DNA of 64,000 nt from CAXXIC01 sp049315325 (GCA_049315325.1 JBMOKJ010000003.1:186001-250000); one strand, 5' to 3'; positions 42,073-51,285 are shown, counted from the first letter of the stretch. Program-made: numbers and translations. The notes: generated by a model not told the origin, from the letters alone.

Positions 42073-43137
42073 TTAAATAATTTCTCCGCTACCAAAGCAG
42101 AGTTGACTGTTTGTGTCGTACATTACTCCAAATTGACCGGCAGCAATACCTTGAATCTTCTCTTCGGAACGAATACGGTACACATCGCCAATCTTTTCAA
42201 TGGTGCCTTTGGTGAAATCGGGCGTGTGGCGAATCTTGAACATCAAATCGCGACGGCCTTCGAAATCGCCCCACGGATCGCCACTGATAAAGTTGATGGC
42301 TTGCAGATTGACCACCTTGCCGTATTGTGTTTCTGGATCGTAGCCATTCGAAACATATATCACATTGGCGTCGATGTCTTTTTTTACCACAAAGTAGGGT
42401 CCACCACTAAGTCCAATACCACGGCGTTGCCCGATGGTGTGAAACCAATAGCCTTTGTGTTGCCCAAGCACTTTCCCTGTTTCGAAATCAACAATTTTAC
42501 CTAGTTTTTCTCCTAAATAGCGTTTAATAAAGTCGTTGTAATGCACTTTTCCGAGAAAGCAAATGCCTTGACTGTCTTTACGTTGTGCACTCAGTAACCG
42601 CGCATCGGCTGCAATTTGTCGCACTTCACTCTTTTCGTAAATGCCAATTGGAAACATAATTTTCTGCAACTGTTGTGGTGTGATTTGTCCTAAAAAATAG
42701 GTTTGATCTTTCACCTTGTCTTTGGCTGTCGAAAGGTAGAGTTTGCCGTCAACTTCAGTCGTGGTGGCGTAGTGTCCAGTAGAAATTTTATCGTAGTCTT
42801 TTCCCCATTTTTGCTCAAAATAGCCAAATTTAATGAGCTTGTTGCACATCATATCGGGGTTTGGTGTCAGACCTCTCTTTACGTTTTCAATCGTATAGGA
42901 GACAACGCTTTCCCAATACTCTTCGTGTAGCGATACCATTTCGCAGCGACATCCGTACTTTTTTGCGAGCCATTCCACTATCACCATATCGTCTTCGGCA
43001 GGGCAATCGATATAGCCGTGCTCGTCTTCCATTCCTATTTTGATATAAAATATGGTTGGGTCGTAACCTTGTTCTTTCAGTAGATGTACAGTGACAGAGC
43101 TATCTACTCCGCCAGAGACTAATGCAGCAATTTCCAT
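42073..43137 (-). CDS. mnmA: tRNA-specific 2-thiouridylase MnmA
   Basis: MnmA thiolates U34 of tRNA-Lys, -Glu and -Gln. The 354-residue protein has the PP-loop ATP site SGGVDSS (8-14), the catalytic Cys of MMCNKLIKFG (Cys98) and its partner Cys193 in GICFLGK. It also has DQTYFLGQ and the C-terminal HTIGQRRGIGL domain. The segment GYIDCPAEDD after the first helix is somewhat unusual and may mark one of the MnmA paralogues of Bacteroidetes. It stands alone between the tRNA-fMet and the LysR gene. Confidence 0.94.
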   Translation of the reverse strand: MEIAALVSGGVDSSVTVHLLKEQGYDPTIFYIKIGMEDEHGYIDCPAEDDMVIVEWLAKKYGCRCEMVSLHEEYWESVVSYTIENVKRGLTPNPDMMCNKLIKFGYFEQKWGKDYDKISTGHYATTTEVDGKLYLSTAKDKVKDQTYFLGQITPQQLQKIMFPIGIYEKSEVRQIAADARLLSAQRKDSQGICFLGKVHYNDFIKRYLGEKLGKIVDFETGKVLGQHKGYWFHTIGQRRGIGLSGGPYFVVKKDIDANVIYVSNGYDPETQYGKVVNLQAINFISGDPWGDFEGRRDLMFKIRHTPDFTKGTIEKIGDVYRIRSEEKIQGIAAGQFGVMYDTNSQLCFGSGEII

Positions 43138-43204
43138 AATAGAGCTTGGGTGATTTGAGGTGCAATATTACAACCTTTTATTCGTTGTATCAAATGCGTG
43201 AGGA

Positions 43205-44110
43205 TTATTGCTGTGATTTGAGCATAGTCATTCGTTTGGCAAAGCGAATGAAGTCTGATGCCACTTCGTTTTTGCTGCTTTGTAGTTCAATGAACTGAAG
43301 AACACGATTGAACGAAAGATCGGAGAGTGGTACAATTTTGAATTTATCCAAATCGCTTGGAATCGAAAGAGATTGTCGCGATACAAACCCAACGCAATCG
43401 GCTTTTTTGACGAAGTTTTTGATGCTTTCTGGGTTATCCAATCGAATCATAATGTTCAAATCCTCCAACTTTACCCGTCGTTTTTTGAGTGTATCTTCAA
43501 TCAAAAGGAAAATTTCGTTCTCGGTTTGAGGTATAATAAGTGGAATATGCTTTAACTCTTTCAACGAAAGAGAATTGTAGGTTGATATATTGCCATTTTT
43601 GGCACAAATTGCAACAATTTCGTCAGTTGCGAAGGGCGATTGTGTTAGAGATTCGTTTTCAACCTCTTGTTCGATTGCGCCCAAATCTATTTTTTTCTTC
43701 GAAAGCGCATGTTCAATATTTGCTGTTTTATTGGGGATGATCGAAATTTCTACATTTGGATTTTTCTTCAGAAATGCCGCAATCAAAGCAGGGAGCGTGT
43801 AGTTGTAGAGTGTTTCGGTGGCTGCGATTCTTAGTTTTCCAACTCTAGATTGTTGCGCAAATTGGCTCATATCGTAGTCGAGCCAGTCGAATGCATCGAT
43901 TATTCGCGTGCTGTGAGCCAATAACGTTTCTCCAGCAGAAGTGATTTTGATTTGATTTCCTTCTCTAATGAAAAGTGGAGTGCTGTAGAGCGATTCCAAC
44001 TCTTGGACGTGCTTTGAGATGGCTGGTTGCGAAATTTTTAGCTCTTTGGCTGCACGCGTAAAACTCAAATTGCGCGCAACACTTTCGAAAACTCTCAGTC
44101 TAAAATCCAT
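43205..44110 (-). CDS. LysR-family transcriptional regulator
   Basis: A 301-residue regulator. The winged helix-turn-helix (about 1-60) reads MDFRLRVFESVARNLSFTRAAKELKISQPAISKHVQELE. The co-inducer-binding domain follows (about 90-295). The ATG at 44110 is chosen because a -7 promoter box begins 23 bases upstream; the longer frame would start upstream of transcription. The target is not evident: no divergently oriented partner gene lies beside it, and the adjacent gene on the same strand is a tiny lipoprotein. Confidence 0.9.
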   Translation of the reverse strand: MDFRLRVFESVARNLSFTRAAKELKISQPAISKHVQELESLYSTPLFIREGNQIKITSAGETLLAHSTRIIDAFDWLDYDMSQFAQQSRVGKLRIAATETLYNYTLPALIAAFLKKNPNVEISIIPNKTANIEHALSKKKIDLGAIEQEVENESLTQSPFATDEIVAICAKNGNISTYNSLSLKELKHIPLIIPQTENEIFLLIEDTLKKRRVKLEDLNIMIRLDNPESIKNFVKKADCVGFVSRQSLSIPSDLDKFKIVPLSDLSFNRVLQFIELQSSKNEVASDFIRFAKRMTMLKSQQ

Positions 44111-44132
44111 AGGTGAAAAATCGGTTGATGAG

Positions 44133-44140
44133 CAAAGATA
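44133..44140 (-). promoter_or_regulatory. -7 promoter element of the LysR gene
   Basis: The minus strand reads TATCTTTG, matching TAnnTTTG. The predicted start near 44127 is 17 bases before the ATG. Confidence 0.55.
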
Positions 44141-44151
44141 CAGTTTTTCGA

Positions 44152-44189
44152 AAAAGAAAAGGACAAAAACCGTTACGTTTTCGCCCTTT
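44152..44189 (-). terminator. Terminator after the 43-residue lipoprotein gene
   Basis: On the minus strand AAAGGGCGAAAAC pairs with GTTTTTGTCCTTT (two G-U pairs) around a short loop, and TCTTTTTC follows. It sits between the small lipoprotein and the LysR promoter. Confidence 0.6.
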
Positions 44190-44220
44190 AATCTTTTCTG
44201 AATCAAAACGGAGTTTGATG

Positions 44221-44352
44221 TTATGGTATAGTAACCGTTTTTTTAGCAGGTGCTTTCTTGCTTGCACCAGTGGTCGTTACAGGATCTTCTTTTGCGCAAG
44301 CCGCAAACAACAAACCGATAGCGAGCAAGATTAAAATCAGTTTTCCTTTCAT
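44221..44352 (-). CDS. 43-residue small lipoprotein
   Basis: A complete short gene: ATG at 44350-44352, TAA at 44221-44223. The first 19 residues are a signal sequence with lipobox LFAAC. The mature part is only about 25 residues (KEDPVTTTGASKKAPAKK then TVTIP), Thr/Lys/Ala-rich. Such entericidin-like mini-lipoproteins are common and often unannotated. A terminator follows it. Function unknown. Confidence 0.7.
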   Translation of the reverse strand: MKGKLILILLAIGLLFAACAKEDPVTTTGASKKAPAKKTVTIP

Positions 44353-44453
44353 AGTGTCTTGAATTTAGTGGTGGTTGTAACTTTAACTATTCACCGAGAA
44401 TGGAATTCGTTACCCTAACTAATAAACACTAAATTAAATGAAATGAGTCTAAT

Positions 44454-45821
44454 TTAGAATTTCTCGGCTAAATGCTCCAATTTGCTCACACTTTCTGCAA
44501 TAGACTCTGCAGAAATTGGGAAATTGGTCAATTTGCCTGCAAAAAACTGGTCGTAAGCTGCCATATCCATCAAACCATGACCCGATAAATTGAAGAGAAT
44601 TGTTTTTTCAACACCTTCTTCTTTGGCTTTCAATGCTTCGGTAATGGCAACTGCAATGGCGTGAGTCGATTCTGGTGCAGGGATAATACCTTCAGTACGT
44701 GCAAATAACACTCCAGCTTCGAATGTGTCGAGCTGTTGAACTGCTTGAGCCGAAATCAAATCGTCTTTTAACAGTTGGCTTACAATAGCACCTGCTCCGT
44801 GGTAACGCAATCCACCGGCATGAATATCAGCTGGTTGGAAGTTGTGTCCCAGGGTGTACATCGGAATCAACGGAGTCAATCCAACAGTATCGCCAAAGTC
44901 GTATTGAAACACACCACGGGTGAGTTTTGGGCACGAAGCTGGTTCAGCTGCGATGATAGATGTTTTTCTGTCTCCACTCAAGTTGTGGCGCAAGAATGGG
45001 AGTGAAATTCCCGAAAAGTTTGATCCGCCACCAAAACAACCGATTACAATATCGGGATAGTCGCCCGCCATCTCCATCTGTTTCTCAGCTTCGAGTCCGA
45101 TGATGGTCTGGTGGAGCAACACGTGATTAAGCACACTGCCTAATGCATATTTTGTAGCAGGATCTTTGGCTGCCATCTCTACCGCTTCAGAAATGGCGAT
45201 ACCTAAACTGCCTGATGAATTTGGGAACTCACTCAATATTTTACGACCACTGTCGGTGAGGTTGCTTGGTGATGCTACCACGTTTGCTCCCCACATGTTC
45301 ATCAACGATTTGCGGAAAGGTTTTTGTTCGTAGCTTACCTTTACCATGAAGATGCTGAGGTCGATTCCAAACAGCTGACAAGCGAAGCTGAGTGCTGTTC
45401 CCCATTGTCCCGCACCAGTTTCGGTAGTCATGCGAGTAGTTCCTTCAATTTTGTTGTAGTAAGCCTGTGGAATGGCAGAGTTCAGTTTGTGAGAACCAAC
45501 GGGGCTAACACTCTCATTTTTGAAATATATTTTTGCTGGTGTATCGAGTGCTTTCTCTAGTCCGTATGCTCTCACCAGAGGAGTTGGACGGTAGATTTTA
45601 TACAACTCATACACTTCGTCTGGTATGTCTATCCATCGCTCTTGCGAAATCTCTTGAGCAATTAATCCTTTGGCAAAAAGTGGCTCAAGTTCCGCCGGAT
45701 TAAGCGGTTGTTTGGTACCTGGGTGGAGTGGAGGAAGTGGTTTGTTGACCATATCGGCCACTACGTTGTACCACTGACGTGGCATCTCTTTTTCAGAGAG
45801 CATAAATTTTTTAGAAATCAT
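44454..45821 (-). CDS. trpB: TrpB-like PLP enzyme (TrpB2 type tryptophan synthase beta chain)
   Basis: A 455-residue PLP enzyme of the TrpB2 group, which joins indole and serine to tryptophan, often without a TrpA partner. The N-terminal extension (about 1-75) is longer than in TrpB1. NESVSPVGSHKLNSA holds the Schiff-base Lys112. TETGAGQWG holds the catalytic Glu134. GCFGGGSNFSG is the phosphate loop. No other trp gene lies nearby, so it may salvage indole. A leader peptide with two Trp codons and an intrinsic terminator lie directly upstream, which points to attenuation by tryptophan supply. Confidence 0.93.
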   Translation of the reverse strand: MISKKFMLSEKEMPRQWYNVVADMVNKPLPPLHPGTKQPLNPAELEPLFAKGLIAQEISQERWIDIPDEVYELYKIYRPTPLVRAYGLEKALDTPAKIYFKNESVSPVGSHKLNSAIPQAYYNKIEGTTRMTTETGAGQWGTALSFACQLFGIDLSIFMVKVSYEQKPFRKSLMNMWGANVVASPSNLTDSGRKILSEFPNSSGSLGIAISEAVEMAAKDPATKYALGSVLNHVLLHQTIIGLEAEKQMEMAGDYPDIVIGCFGGGSNFSGISLPFLRHNLSGDRKTSIIAAEPASCPKLTRGVFQYDFGDTVGLTPLIPMYTLGHNFQPADIHAGGLRYHGAGAIVSQLLKDDLISAQAVQQLDTFEAGVLFARTEGIIPAPESTHAIAVAITEALKAKEEGVEKTILFNLSGHGLMDMAAYDQFFAGKLTNFPISAESIAESVSKLEHLAEKF

Positions 45822-45850
45822 AGGTGTAAATTATTGGTTATTAGTTTTTT

Positions 45851-45884
45851 AAAAAGCCCGACGTTCGGTTGTGAACATCGGGCT
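45851..45884 (-). terminator. Attenuator terminator in the trpB2 leader
   Basis: On the minus strand AGCCCGAUGUUC pairs with GAACGUCGGGCU over 12 bp (one G-U), with loop ACAACC and a following U5. The G-U would be a C-A mismatch on the other strand, so the structure belongs to the trpB2 transcript. It ends 30 bases before the trpB2 ATG. Confidence 0.85.
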
Positions 45885-45931
45885 GTCTGTATGTTATTTT
45901 GAGGGATAGCATGTGTGGTGACGCAACGAAG

Positions 45932-45985
45932 TTACAGTATCGATTTGTTGCGCCATCGCCAATTGTGTTTGTTCAACTTTTTCAT
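45932..45985 (-). CDS. Trp leader peptide of the trpB2 attenuator
   Basis: ATG at 45983-45985, TAA at 45932-45934, encoding MKKLNKHNWRWRNKSIL. Two UGG codons lie at 45959-45961 and 45953-45955, separated by one Arg codon. The second overlaps an 8-bp pairing arm (45947-45954) that pairs with 45920-45927, the usual 1:2 pause hairpin. Part of arm 2 (UUCGUUG) can instead pair with CAACCGAA in the loop and 3' arm of the terminator. Stalling at the Trp codons would therefore favour readthrough. Confidence 0.75.
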   Translation of the reverse strand: MKKLNKHNWRWRNKSIL

Positions 45986-46011
45986 CTTTGAAATTCAAGT
46001 GCTCAGTTTCG

Positions 46012-46019
46012 CAAATATA
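46012..46019 (-). promoter_or_regulatory. -7 promoter element of the trpB2 leader transcript
   Basis: The minus strand reads TATATTTG, matching TAnnTTTG. The predicted start near 46006 gives a leader of about 185 bases that begins about 21 bases before the leader-peptide ATG. Confidence 0.6.
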
Positions 46020-46139
46020 TAAAAAAAATAATAGTTCGATTAATTGTCGAACGAAATTTATTCAAAATGAAGTAAAAACGTTCGAAATAGTAGCAGAGTG
46101 AAATATTTAGCCCTGAATTTATTCGAAGTTTTAGCATTT

Positions 46140-47138
46140 TTATTTCACATACAACTTCGTCGTTCCGCTCCAAGATTGGCCTGGTGCAACAACTTGAAAT
46201 CCAGTGATTTCGTCAGGTAAGTCGAGATTCGGAGCATTGATTGCCCAAGTTTGAGGCTCAGGACAAGCCCATGCCACATCTCCACCATTGTTCCAAAATG
46301 TCCAATGTTTGAACTGTTCATCCACTTCGTAGAAAACTCGTGTGTTGGTTCGTGTATCGGTCAATACTGCGCCGTGATACGGTTCGCCATCCACCAAAAT
46401 AGCCTCGTCGGTCATTGCCCACTCAATCGGTTTGCCTGTAGGAGCGATGCCTCCTTGGCGTAGGCAAGTCACTTCGGCAGAGAGGTTGAGCAGATTGCCC
46501 GTTGGCAGACCTCGTTCGTCCAATTCCCAGCGTTTGCCTACGGATAGTAGGATTTTGTAATCTTCAGCTTTGCTGCCTTCGGCAAAAGGTACCAAAATCG
46601 GTGTGTGGTAGCCAACTCCAAGTGGCATTTTATTGTCGCTCAGATTATCAAACGTGACGGTTTGAGTTAATCCTTCGTCAGATAATGTGTATCTTATCTT
46701 GCAGACAAATTCGTGTGGAAAATCTACGAAAATGGCGTTGTTTATGCTGTTTGAGAAAAAGCTAACTTCTACTTCTACAGACGATTCGCCTATACGAGTA
46801 TCAGTCACCACAAACGGTTCAGATTTCAGGATTCCGTGGTGGTAGTTGTTTTGTGCAGGTAGTGTGATTGGGAAGCAATATTTGCGGCCTTCGTAGCTGT
46901 AGGTGCCATCAGCAATGCGATTGGGTGGAAACAAAACAGGGATGCCGAATATCTGAGGTCTGCTGCAAAATGTCTCAATCTCTTCTTCAGACGGAGTTCT
47001 AAGTATGTTGATGTTTTTTTCTTTGTTGTAAAGTTTGATGAGATTTGCACCTACTGATGGGATGAGTAGTGCTTCGTAGGTATTGGTCTCTAGCGAGATG
47101 GCTTCGAAGCCATTCCAATTCAGTTTTTCAATAATCAT
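46140..47138 (-). CDS. Aldose 1-epimerase (galactose mutarotase)-like protein
   Basis: A 332-residue protein of the galactose mutarotase-like fold, which interconverts sugar anomers or binds sugars. Key residues of the family are visible: a His in NNYHHGILK about 107, another in GVGYHTPILVPF about 178, and a Glu near the C-terminus in ACPEPQTWAINAPN. NRIADGTYSYEGRKY is the usual early block. The ATG at 47138 is chosen because the -7 box at 47183-47190 places the transcription start near 47177, beyond the ATG at 47180. Confidence 0.88.
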   Translation of the reverse strand: MIIEKLNWNGFEAISLETNTYEALLIPSVGANLIKLYNKEKNINILRTPSEEEIETFCSRPQIFGIPVLFPPNRIADGTYSYEGRKYCFPITLPAQNNYHHGILKSEPFVVTDTRIGESSVEVEVSFFSNSINNAIFVDFPHEFVCKIRYTLSDEGLTQTVTFDNLSDNKMPLGVGYHTPILVPFAEGSKAEDYKILLSVGKRWELDERGLPTGNLLNLSAEVTCLRQGGIAPTGKPIEWAMTDEAILVDGEPYHGAVLTDTRTNTRVFYEVDEQFKHWTFWNNGGDVAWACPEPQTWAINAPNLDLPDEITGFQVVAPGQSWSGTTKLYVK

Positions 47139-47182
47139 GGGGTTGAAGATTTTTGGTTTAGTCAAATTGTTATATCTCATTA

Positions 47183-47190
47183 CAAAGATA
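47183..47190 (-). promoter_or_regulatory. -7 promoter element of the epimerase-like gene
   Basis: The minus strand reads TATCTTTG, matching TAnnTTTG, 45 bases before the chosen ATG. It settles the start codon choice. Confidence 0.55.
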
Positions 47191-47217
47191 AGTTTTTAGT
47201 CGAATGTTCCAAAAAAA

Positions 47218-47244
47218 TACCGACGCAACTGTTTGCATCGGTAT
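47218..47244 (-). terminator. Terminator of the gyrA-TPR operon
   Basis: ATACCGA-C-GCAA pairs with TTGC-A-TCGGTAT; on the minus strand TTTTTTT follows. It is 24 bases past the TPR gene stop. Confidence 0.8.
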
Positions 47245-47267
47245 CTTCTTCGAAAAATTGGGTTCGA

Positions 47268-48494
47268 TTATTTCTTTTGTTGCGATTTAATCTCTTTGTC
47301 AATAGCATCAAACTCTTTGTTCATATTGAGGTTGTAGTAAATTGAACGCAATGGATTGAGGTATTCCAGTGATTTCGGATTCAACTCCAAAGCCTTTTGA
47401 AACGATGGCATAGCTTCTTTGAAAAGAACTTTAGTATTCGCCAGCATTGCTGCTTGTTTTTTCTTGTCTTTAGTTTCGTATGCTTTGTTGGTCAAATCAA
47501 CGGCTTTGTTGTACGATGCACGTCCAATATAGAAATAAGCTGTGTGATTTTTTGGATTAAGTTCAATCGCTTTTTGAAAAGCTCCTTTTGACAAATCGAC
47601 ACCTTTTCCAGCCTCTTCATACACTTCACCTAAAGCCACATAAAGATTTTCGTTCGGTTTATGAGAAATTGCGTCGTTCAAAAATTTTATAGCGTTGTCG
47701 TAATCTTTAATGTTGATGTAGTTATTGATCAGATTGCCAACGAAATAGTTGCTGTCGGGGAAAATTGTATTGCCTTCTTTCAACGTTTCTATGTACTTTT
47801 CAGTTTGATTTGTGCGTTTATAAGCATCAGCTAAAAAATTGTAGATATTGTATTTTTCATAACTGAATTTCTTAGAAAACTCTAATGAACTAATGGCTAC
47901 CGAATCGTTGTTCATGCGGAGTGCTGCGCTACTTGCGTAGTAGGGTATCATCAATGACGTTGAGTCAGTTCCAAGTTTAAGTGATTTTAACTCTTCACTT
48001 CGTGCCGATTGATTGTAGAAATTCCAATGTTTATAAGCCGAATTAAAGTTCTTTTTGTCGTAGAAAAACGCTCCTGCATTAATCAACATCTGAAAATCTT
48101 CAACAATTTTCTCTTTGATTTTTTTCTCAAATTTTGGCTTAATCTTCCCGTTTTTATCAGGCTGATTGTCCAATGCAATGGCTTTTATCCAATAATTGTA
48201 AGCCCCGAAAAGCGATTCATAAATAATTGATTCGTCAAACGGCATTTTCAAATACTGTTTTTTTCGCTCTTCATCATATTTCGTTTTGTAAACAAGTCCT
48301 GCAACATACCAAGTTTTGGCATCGTTTTTGGTTTCATCGTTCAGCAATGCTCCCTTAATTTGAGCTTCAGCCGTCTTAAAGTCTGGTTTGTCCTGACTAA
48401 CAGCACCTTCGGCTTCATTTACAGCCTTTTTTTGTGCAAACAGGCCGCAAACTCCTACAGTCAATAGGAGGCCTATAAACATTAACTTTTTCAT
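47268..48494 (-). CDS. Exported TPR-repeat protein
   Basis: A 408-residue periplasmic protein with a signal peptide (MKKLMFIGLLLTVGVCGLFAQ). Tetratricopeptide repeats are seen through the chain, clearest in the second half (YNIYNFLADAYKRTNQTEKYIETL, DYDNAIKFLNDAISHKP, AFQKAIELNPKNHTAYFYIGRA, SFQKALELNPKSLEYL). These act as protein-binding scaffolds. It lies 17 bases downstream of gyrA. This gyrA-TPR order recurs in Bacteroidales as far as I recall, but the functional link is unknown. Confidence 0.88.
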   Translation of the reverse strand: MKKLMFIGLLLTVGVCGLFAQKKAVNEAEGAVSQDKPDFKTAEAQIKGALLNDETKNDAKTWYVAGLVYKTKYDEERKKQYLKMPFDESIIYESLFGAYNYWIKAIALDNQPDKNGKIKPKFEKKIKEKIVEDFQMLINAGAFFYDKKNFNSAYKHWNFYNQSARSEELKSLKLGTDSTSLMIPYYASSAALRMNNDSVAISSLEFSKKFSYEKYNIYNFLADAYKRTNQTEKYIETLKEGNTIFPDSNYFVGNLINNYINIKDYDNAIKFLNDAISHKPNENLYVALGEVYEEAGKGVDLSKGAFQKAIELNPKNHTAYFYIGRASYNKAVDLTNKAYETKDKKKQAAMLANTKVLFKEAMPSFQKALELNPKSLEYLNPLRSIYYNLNMNKEFDAIDKEIKSQQKK

Positions 48495-48511
48495 ACGTTC
48501 AATTTTTATAT

Positions 48512-51094
48512 TTAATTTGTTGGTTCATCAATACTATCAGCATCTGGGATATCTACGTTGATTTCAGGAATAATTGTTTCAATTTCCTCTTCAGCATCAG
48601 TAAGCACTTTACAAACAGATGCGATTTCGTCGTTTCGTTTTTCGAGATTTATCAATCTTACACCTTGTGTTGCGCGACCCATCGTTCGGACTTCAGCCAT
48701 TTTTAAACGAATTGCGACACCCGATTTATTAATGATTACGAGGTCATTTTCATCTGAAACGCTCTTTATTCCTACCAATTTACCTGTTTTATCAGTGATG
48801 CTCAGTGTTTTCACACCCTTACCACCGCGGTTGGTGATGCGGTAAACACGAATGATTTCGCCGTTTTCGTCCAATAAGAAGTTACCATCGGCATCTACTT
48901 CGTCGAGAAGGGTACGTTTTCCGTATCCTTTTTGCGAAATCACCATGATGTCATCTTTATTGTCTTTGCCAACGCAGATCATTCCTACTACTTCGTCTTG
49001 TCCGTCATCGTCGAGAGTCATACCTCTTACACCAGTGGCAGTACGTCCCATTTCCCGAACGGCACTTTCGTGGAAACGAATTGCACGACCGTTTCTGTTC
49101 GCCATGATGACGTAGTTATCACCATCGGTTAGTCGAACTTGTATCACTTGATCGTCTTCGCGAATGGTAATAGCATTCACACCATTCTGGCGAGGACGAG
49201 AGTACGCTTCAAGTGAAGTCTTTTTGATAACACCGTTTTTCGTACAGAAGATGAGGTAATGTGAGTTGATGTATCCAGCATCGTTCAGTCCTTTCACACG
49301 AATGAAGGCGTTTACTTTGTCGCCTGATTCGATGTTTAGCAAATTTTGAATAGCACGACCTTTGGTGTTTTTTGCACCTTCTGGAATTTCGTACACTTTC
49401 AACCAATAGCATTTTCCTTTTTGTGTAAAGAAAAGCATTGTGGCGTGCATCGAAGCTGGATAGATGTATTCGATAAAGTCTTCATCTCGTGTTTCGCTGC
49501 CTTTAGCACCTACACCACCACGGTTTTGCGCACGGAATTCGGTAAGTGCAGTACGTTTGATGTAGCCAAGGTGCGAAATTGTAATCACCATTTCGTCGTC
49601 CGAATAGAAATCTTCGGGGTTGAAATCTTCCGATGCATAAACAATTTCTGAACGACGAACGTCACCATATTTATTTTTGATTTCCGTCAATTCGTCTTTG
49701 ATAATGCTCATTCGCAACTCTTCGTTGTTGAGGATTTCATTCAATCTGTTGATCAATGCCATTACCTCTTCGTACTCAGCGCGGAGTTTATTTTGCTCGA
49801 GCCCAGTGAGTTGACGCAGACGCATTTCGACAATTGCACGCGATTGAATATCAGAGAGTTCGAAACGTTCCATTAATTTCAAACGAGCCTCTTCTGGGCT
49901 TTGTGAAGCTTTGATGATTGCAATCACTTCGTCGATATTGTCTGACGCAATAATCAATCCTTGTAGGATGTGAGCACGTTTTTCGGCTTCTGACAATTCG
50001 TATTTTGTGCGACGAACAACTACATCGTGACGGTGCTCTACAAACAACGAAATTAAATCACGCAAATTCAACATACGCGGACGTCCATTCACCAACGCAA
50101 TATTGTTTACGCTGAAAGAGGTCTGTAGCGCAGTCATTTTATATAATGTGTTCAATACCACATTTGAGTTAGCATCGCGTTTTACATCGACCACAATGCG
50201 CATACCTGTACGATCCGATTCGTCGTTGACATTCGAAATGCCTTCGATTTTTTTGTCTTCAACGAGGTCAGCAATTGTTTTGATTAGCTCAGCCTTATTA
50301 ACAAGGTATGGAATTTCTGTAATTACGATTTTCTCGCGGTTGCCTTCTGTTTCAATTTCGGCACGAGCGCGCATTATAATACGGCCTCTACCCGTTTCGA
50401 AAGCATCTTTCACCCCGCTGTAACCATAAATGAAACCCCCAGTTGGAAAATCGGGAGCTTTCACGTATTTCATCAAACCTGGAATGTCAATCGTACGGTC
50501 GTCGATGTAAGCAATCGTTGCATCAATCACTTCTGTCAGGTTGTGAGGAGGCATATTCGTTGCCATACCTACTGCAATACCCGAAGCTCCATTTACCAAA
50601 AGGTTTGGAATTCGAGTAGGCAAAACGGTTGGTTCTTTCAGCGTATCATCGAAGTTGAGTTGGAATTCGACCGTGTCTTTATCGATGTCCATCAGCATCT
50701 CTTCAGCAATTTTGCTTAAGCGTGCCTCTGTGTAACGCATTGCTGCAGGGCTATCGCCATCGACCGAACCAAAGTTACCTTGACCATCAACCAATGTGTA
50801 GCGTAACGACCACTCTTGAGCCATACGCACTAAAGCGAAATATACAGACGAGTCACCGTGTGGGTGGAATTTACCAAGAACTTCCCCGACGATTCTCGCA
50901 CATTTTTTATAAGGTTTATCTGAATTATTGCCCAACTCATTCATTCCGTACAATACACGGCGGTGAACGGGTTTGAAACCGTCTCTTACATCAGGCAATG
51001 CACGCGAAACAATGACAGACATCGAATAGTCGATGTAACTGCTTTTCATTTCGTCTTCAATGTTTACTCTAATAATTCTGTCTTGATCACTCAT
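48512..51094 (-). CDS. gyrA: DNA gyrase subunit A
   Basis: GyrA cleaves and rejoins DNA to introduce negative supercoils, with GyrB. The 860-residue protein has the breakage-reunion domain with catalytic Tyr121 in AAMRYTEARL and the quinolone-region GKFHPHGDSSVYFALVRMAQ (Ser82 conserved, Phe86 at the place of E. coli Asp87). The C-terminal beta-pinwheel has a GyrA-box-like NRGGKGVKT about residue 760. The acidic tail is typical. GyrB is not in the window. It is the first gene of the gyrA-TPR operon. Confidence 0.97.
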   Translation of the reverse strand: MSDQDRIIRVNIEDEMKSSYIDYSMSVIVSRALPDVRDGFKPVHRRVLYGMNELGNNSDKPYKKCARIVGEVLGKFHPHGDSSVYFALVRMAQEWSLRYTLVDGQGNFGSVDGDSPAAMRYTEARLSKIAEEMLMDIDKDTVEFQLNFDDTLKEPTVLPTRIPNLLVNGASGIAVGMATNMPPHNLTEVIDATIAYIDDRTIDIPGLMKYVKAPDFPTGGFIYGYSGVKDAFETGRGRIIMRARAEIETEGNREKIVITEIPYLVNKAELIKTIADLVEDKKIEGISNVNDESDRTGMRIVVDVKRDANSNVVLNTLYKMTALQTSFSVNNIALVNGRPRMLNLRDLISLFVEHRHDVVVRRTKYELSEAEKRAHILQGLIIASDNIDEVIAIIKASQSPEEARLKLMERFELSDIQSRAIVEMRLRQLTGLEQNKLRAEYEEVMALINRLNEILNNEELRMSIIKDELTEIKNKYGDVRRSEIVYASEDFNPEDFYSDDEMVITISHLGYIKRTALTEFRAQNRGGVGAKGSETRDEDFIEYIYPASMHATMLFFTQKGKCYWLKVYEIPEGAKNTKGRAIQNLLNIESGDKVNAFIRVKGLNDAGYINSHYLIFCTKNGVIKKTSLEAYSRPRQNGVNAITIREDDQVIQVRLTDGDNYVIMANRNGRAIRFHESAVREMGRTATGVRGMTLDDDGQDEVVGMICVGKDNKDDIMVISQKGYGKRTLLDEVDADGNFLLDENGEIIRVYRITNRGGKGVKTLSITDKTGKLVGIKSVSDENDLVIINKSGVAIRLKMAEVRTMGRATQGVRLINLEKRNDEIASVCKVLTDAEEEIETIIPEINVDIPDADSIDEPTN

Positions 51095-51285
51095 TAATAC
51101 AAATTTTTGTAAGATTGCTTTTTAAAATGGTAAAAATCGTGCTAAGGTAATTCTTTTCCCTCAAATAGAGAAAAAATTGATGTAAAAAAATTGACCTAAA
51201 TGTTATCATTTTGAAAATCAAATGGAATAATATTATTTGACGAGATATTTTCATTTAGAGTTAACAATTCGATTTGTAAATGTGT

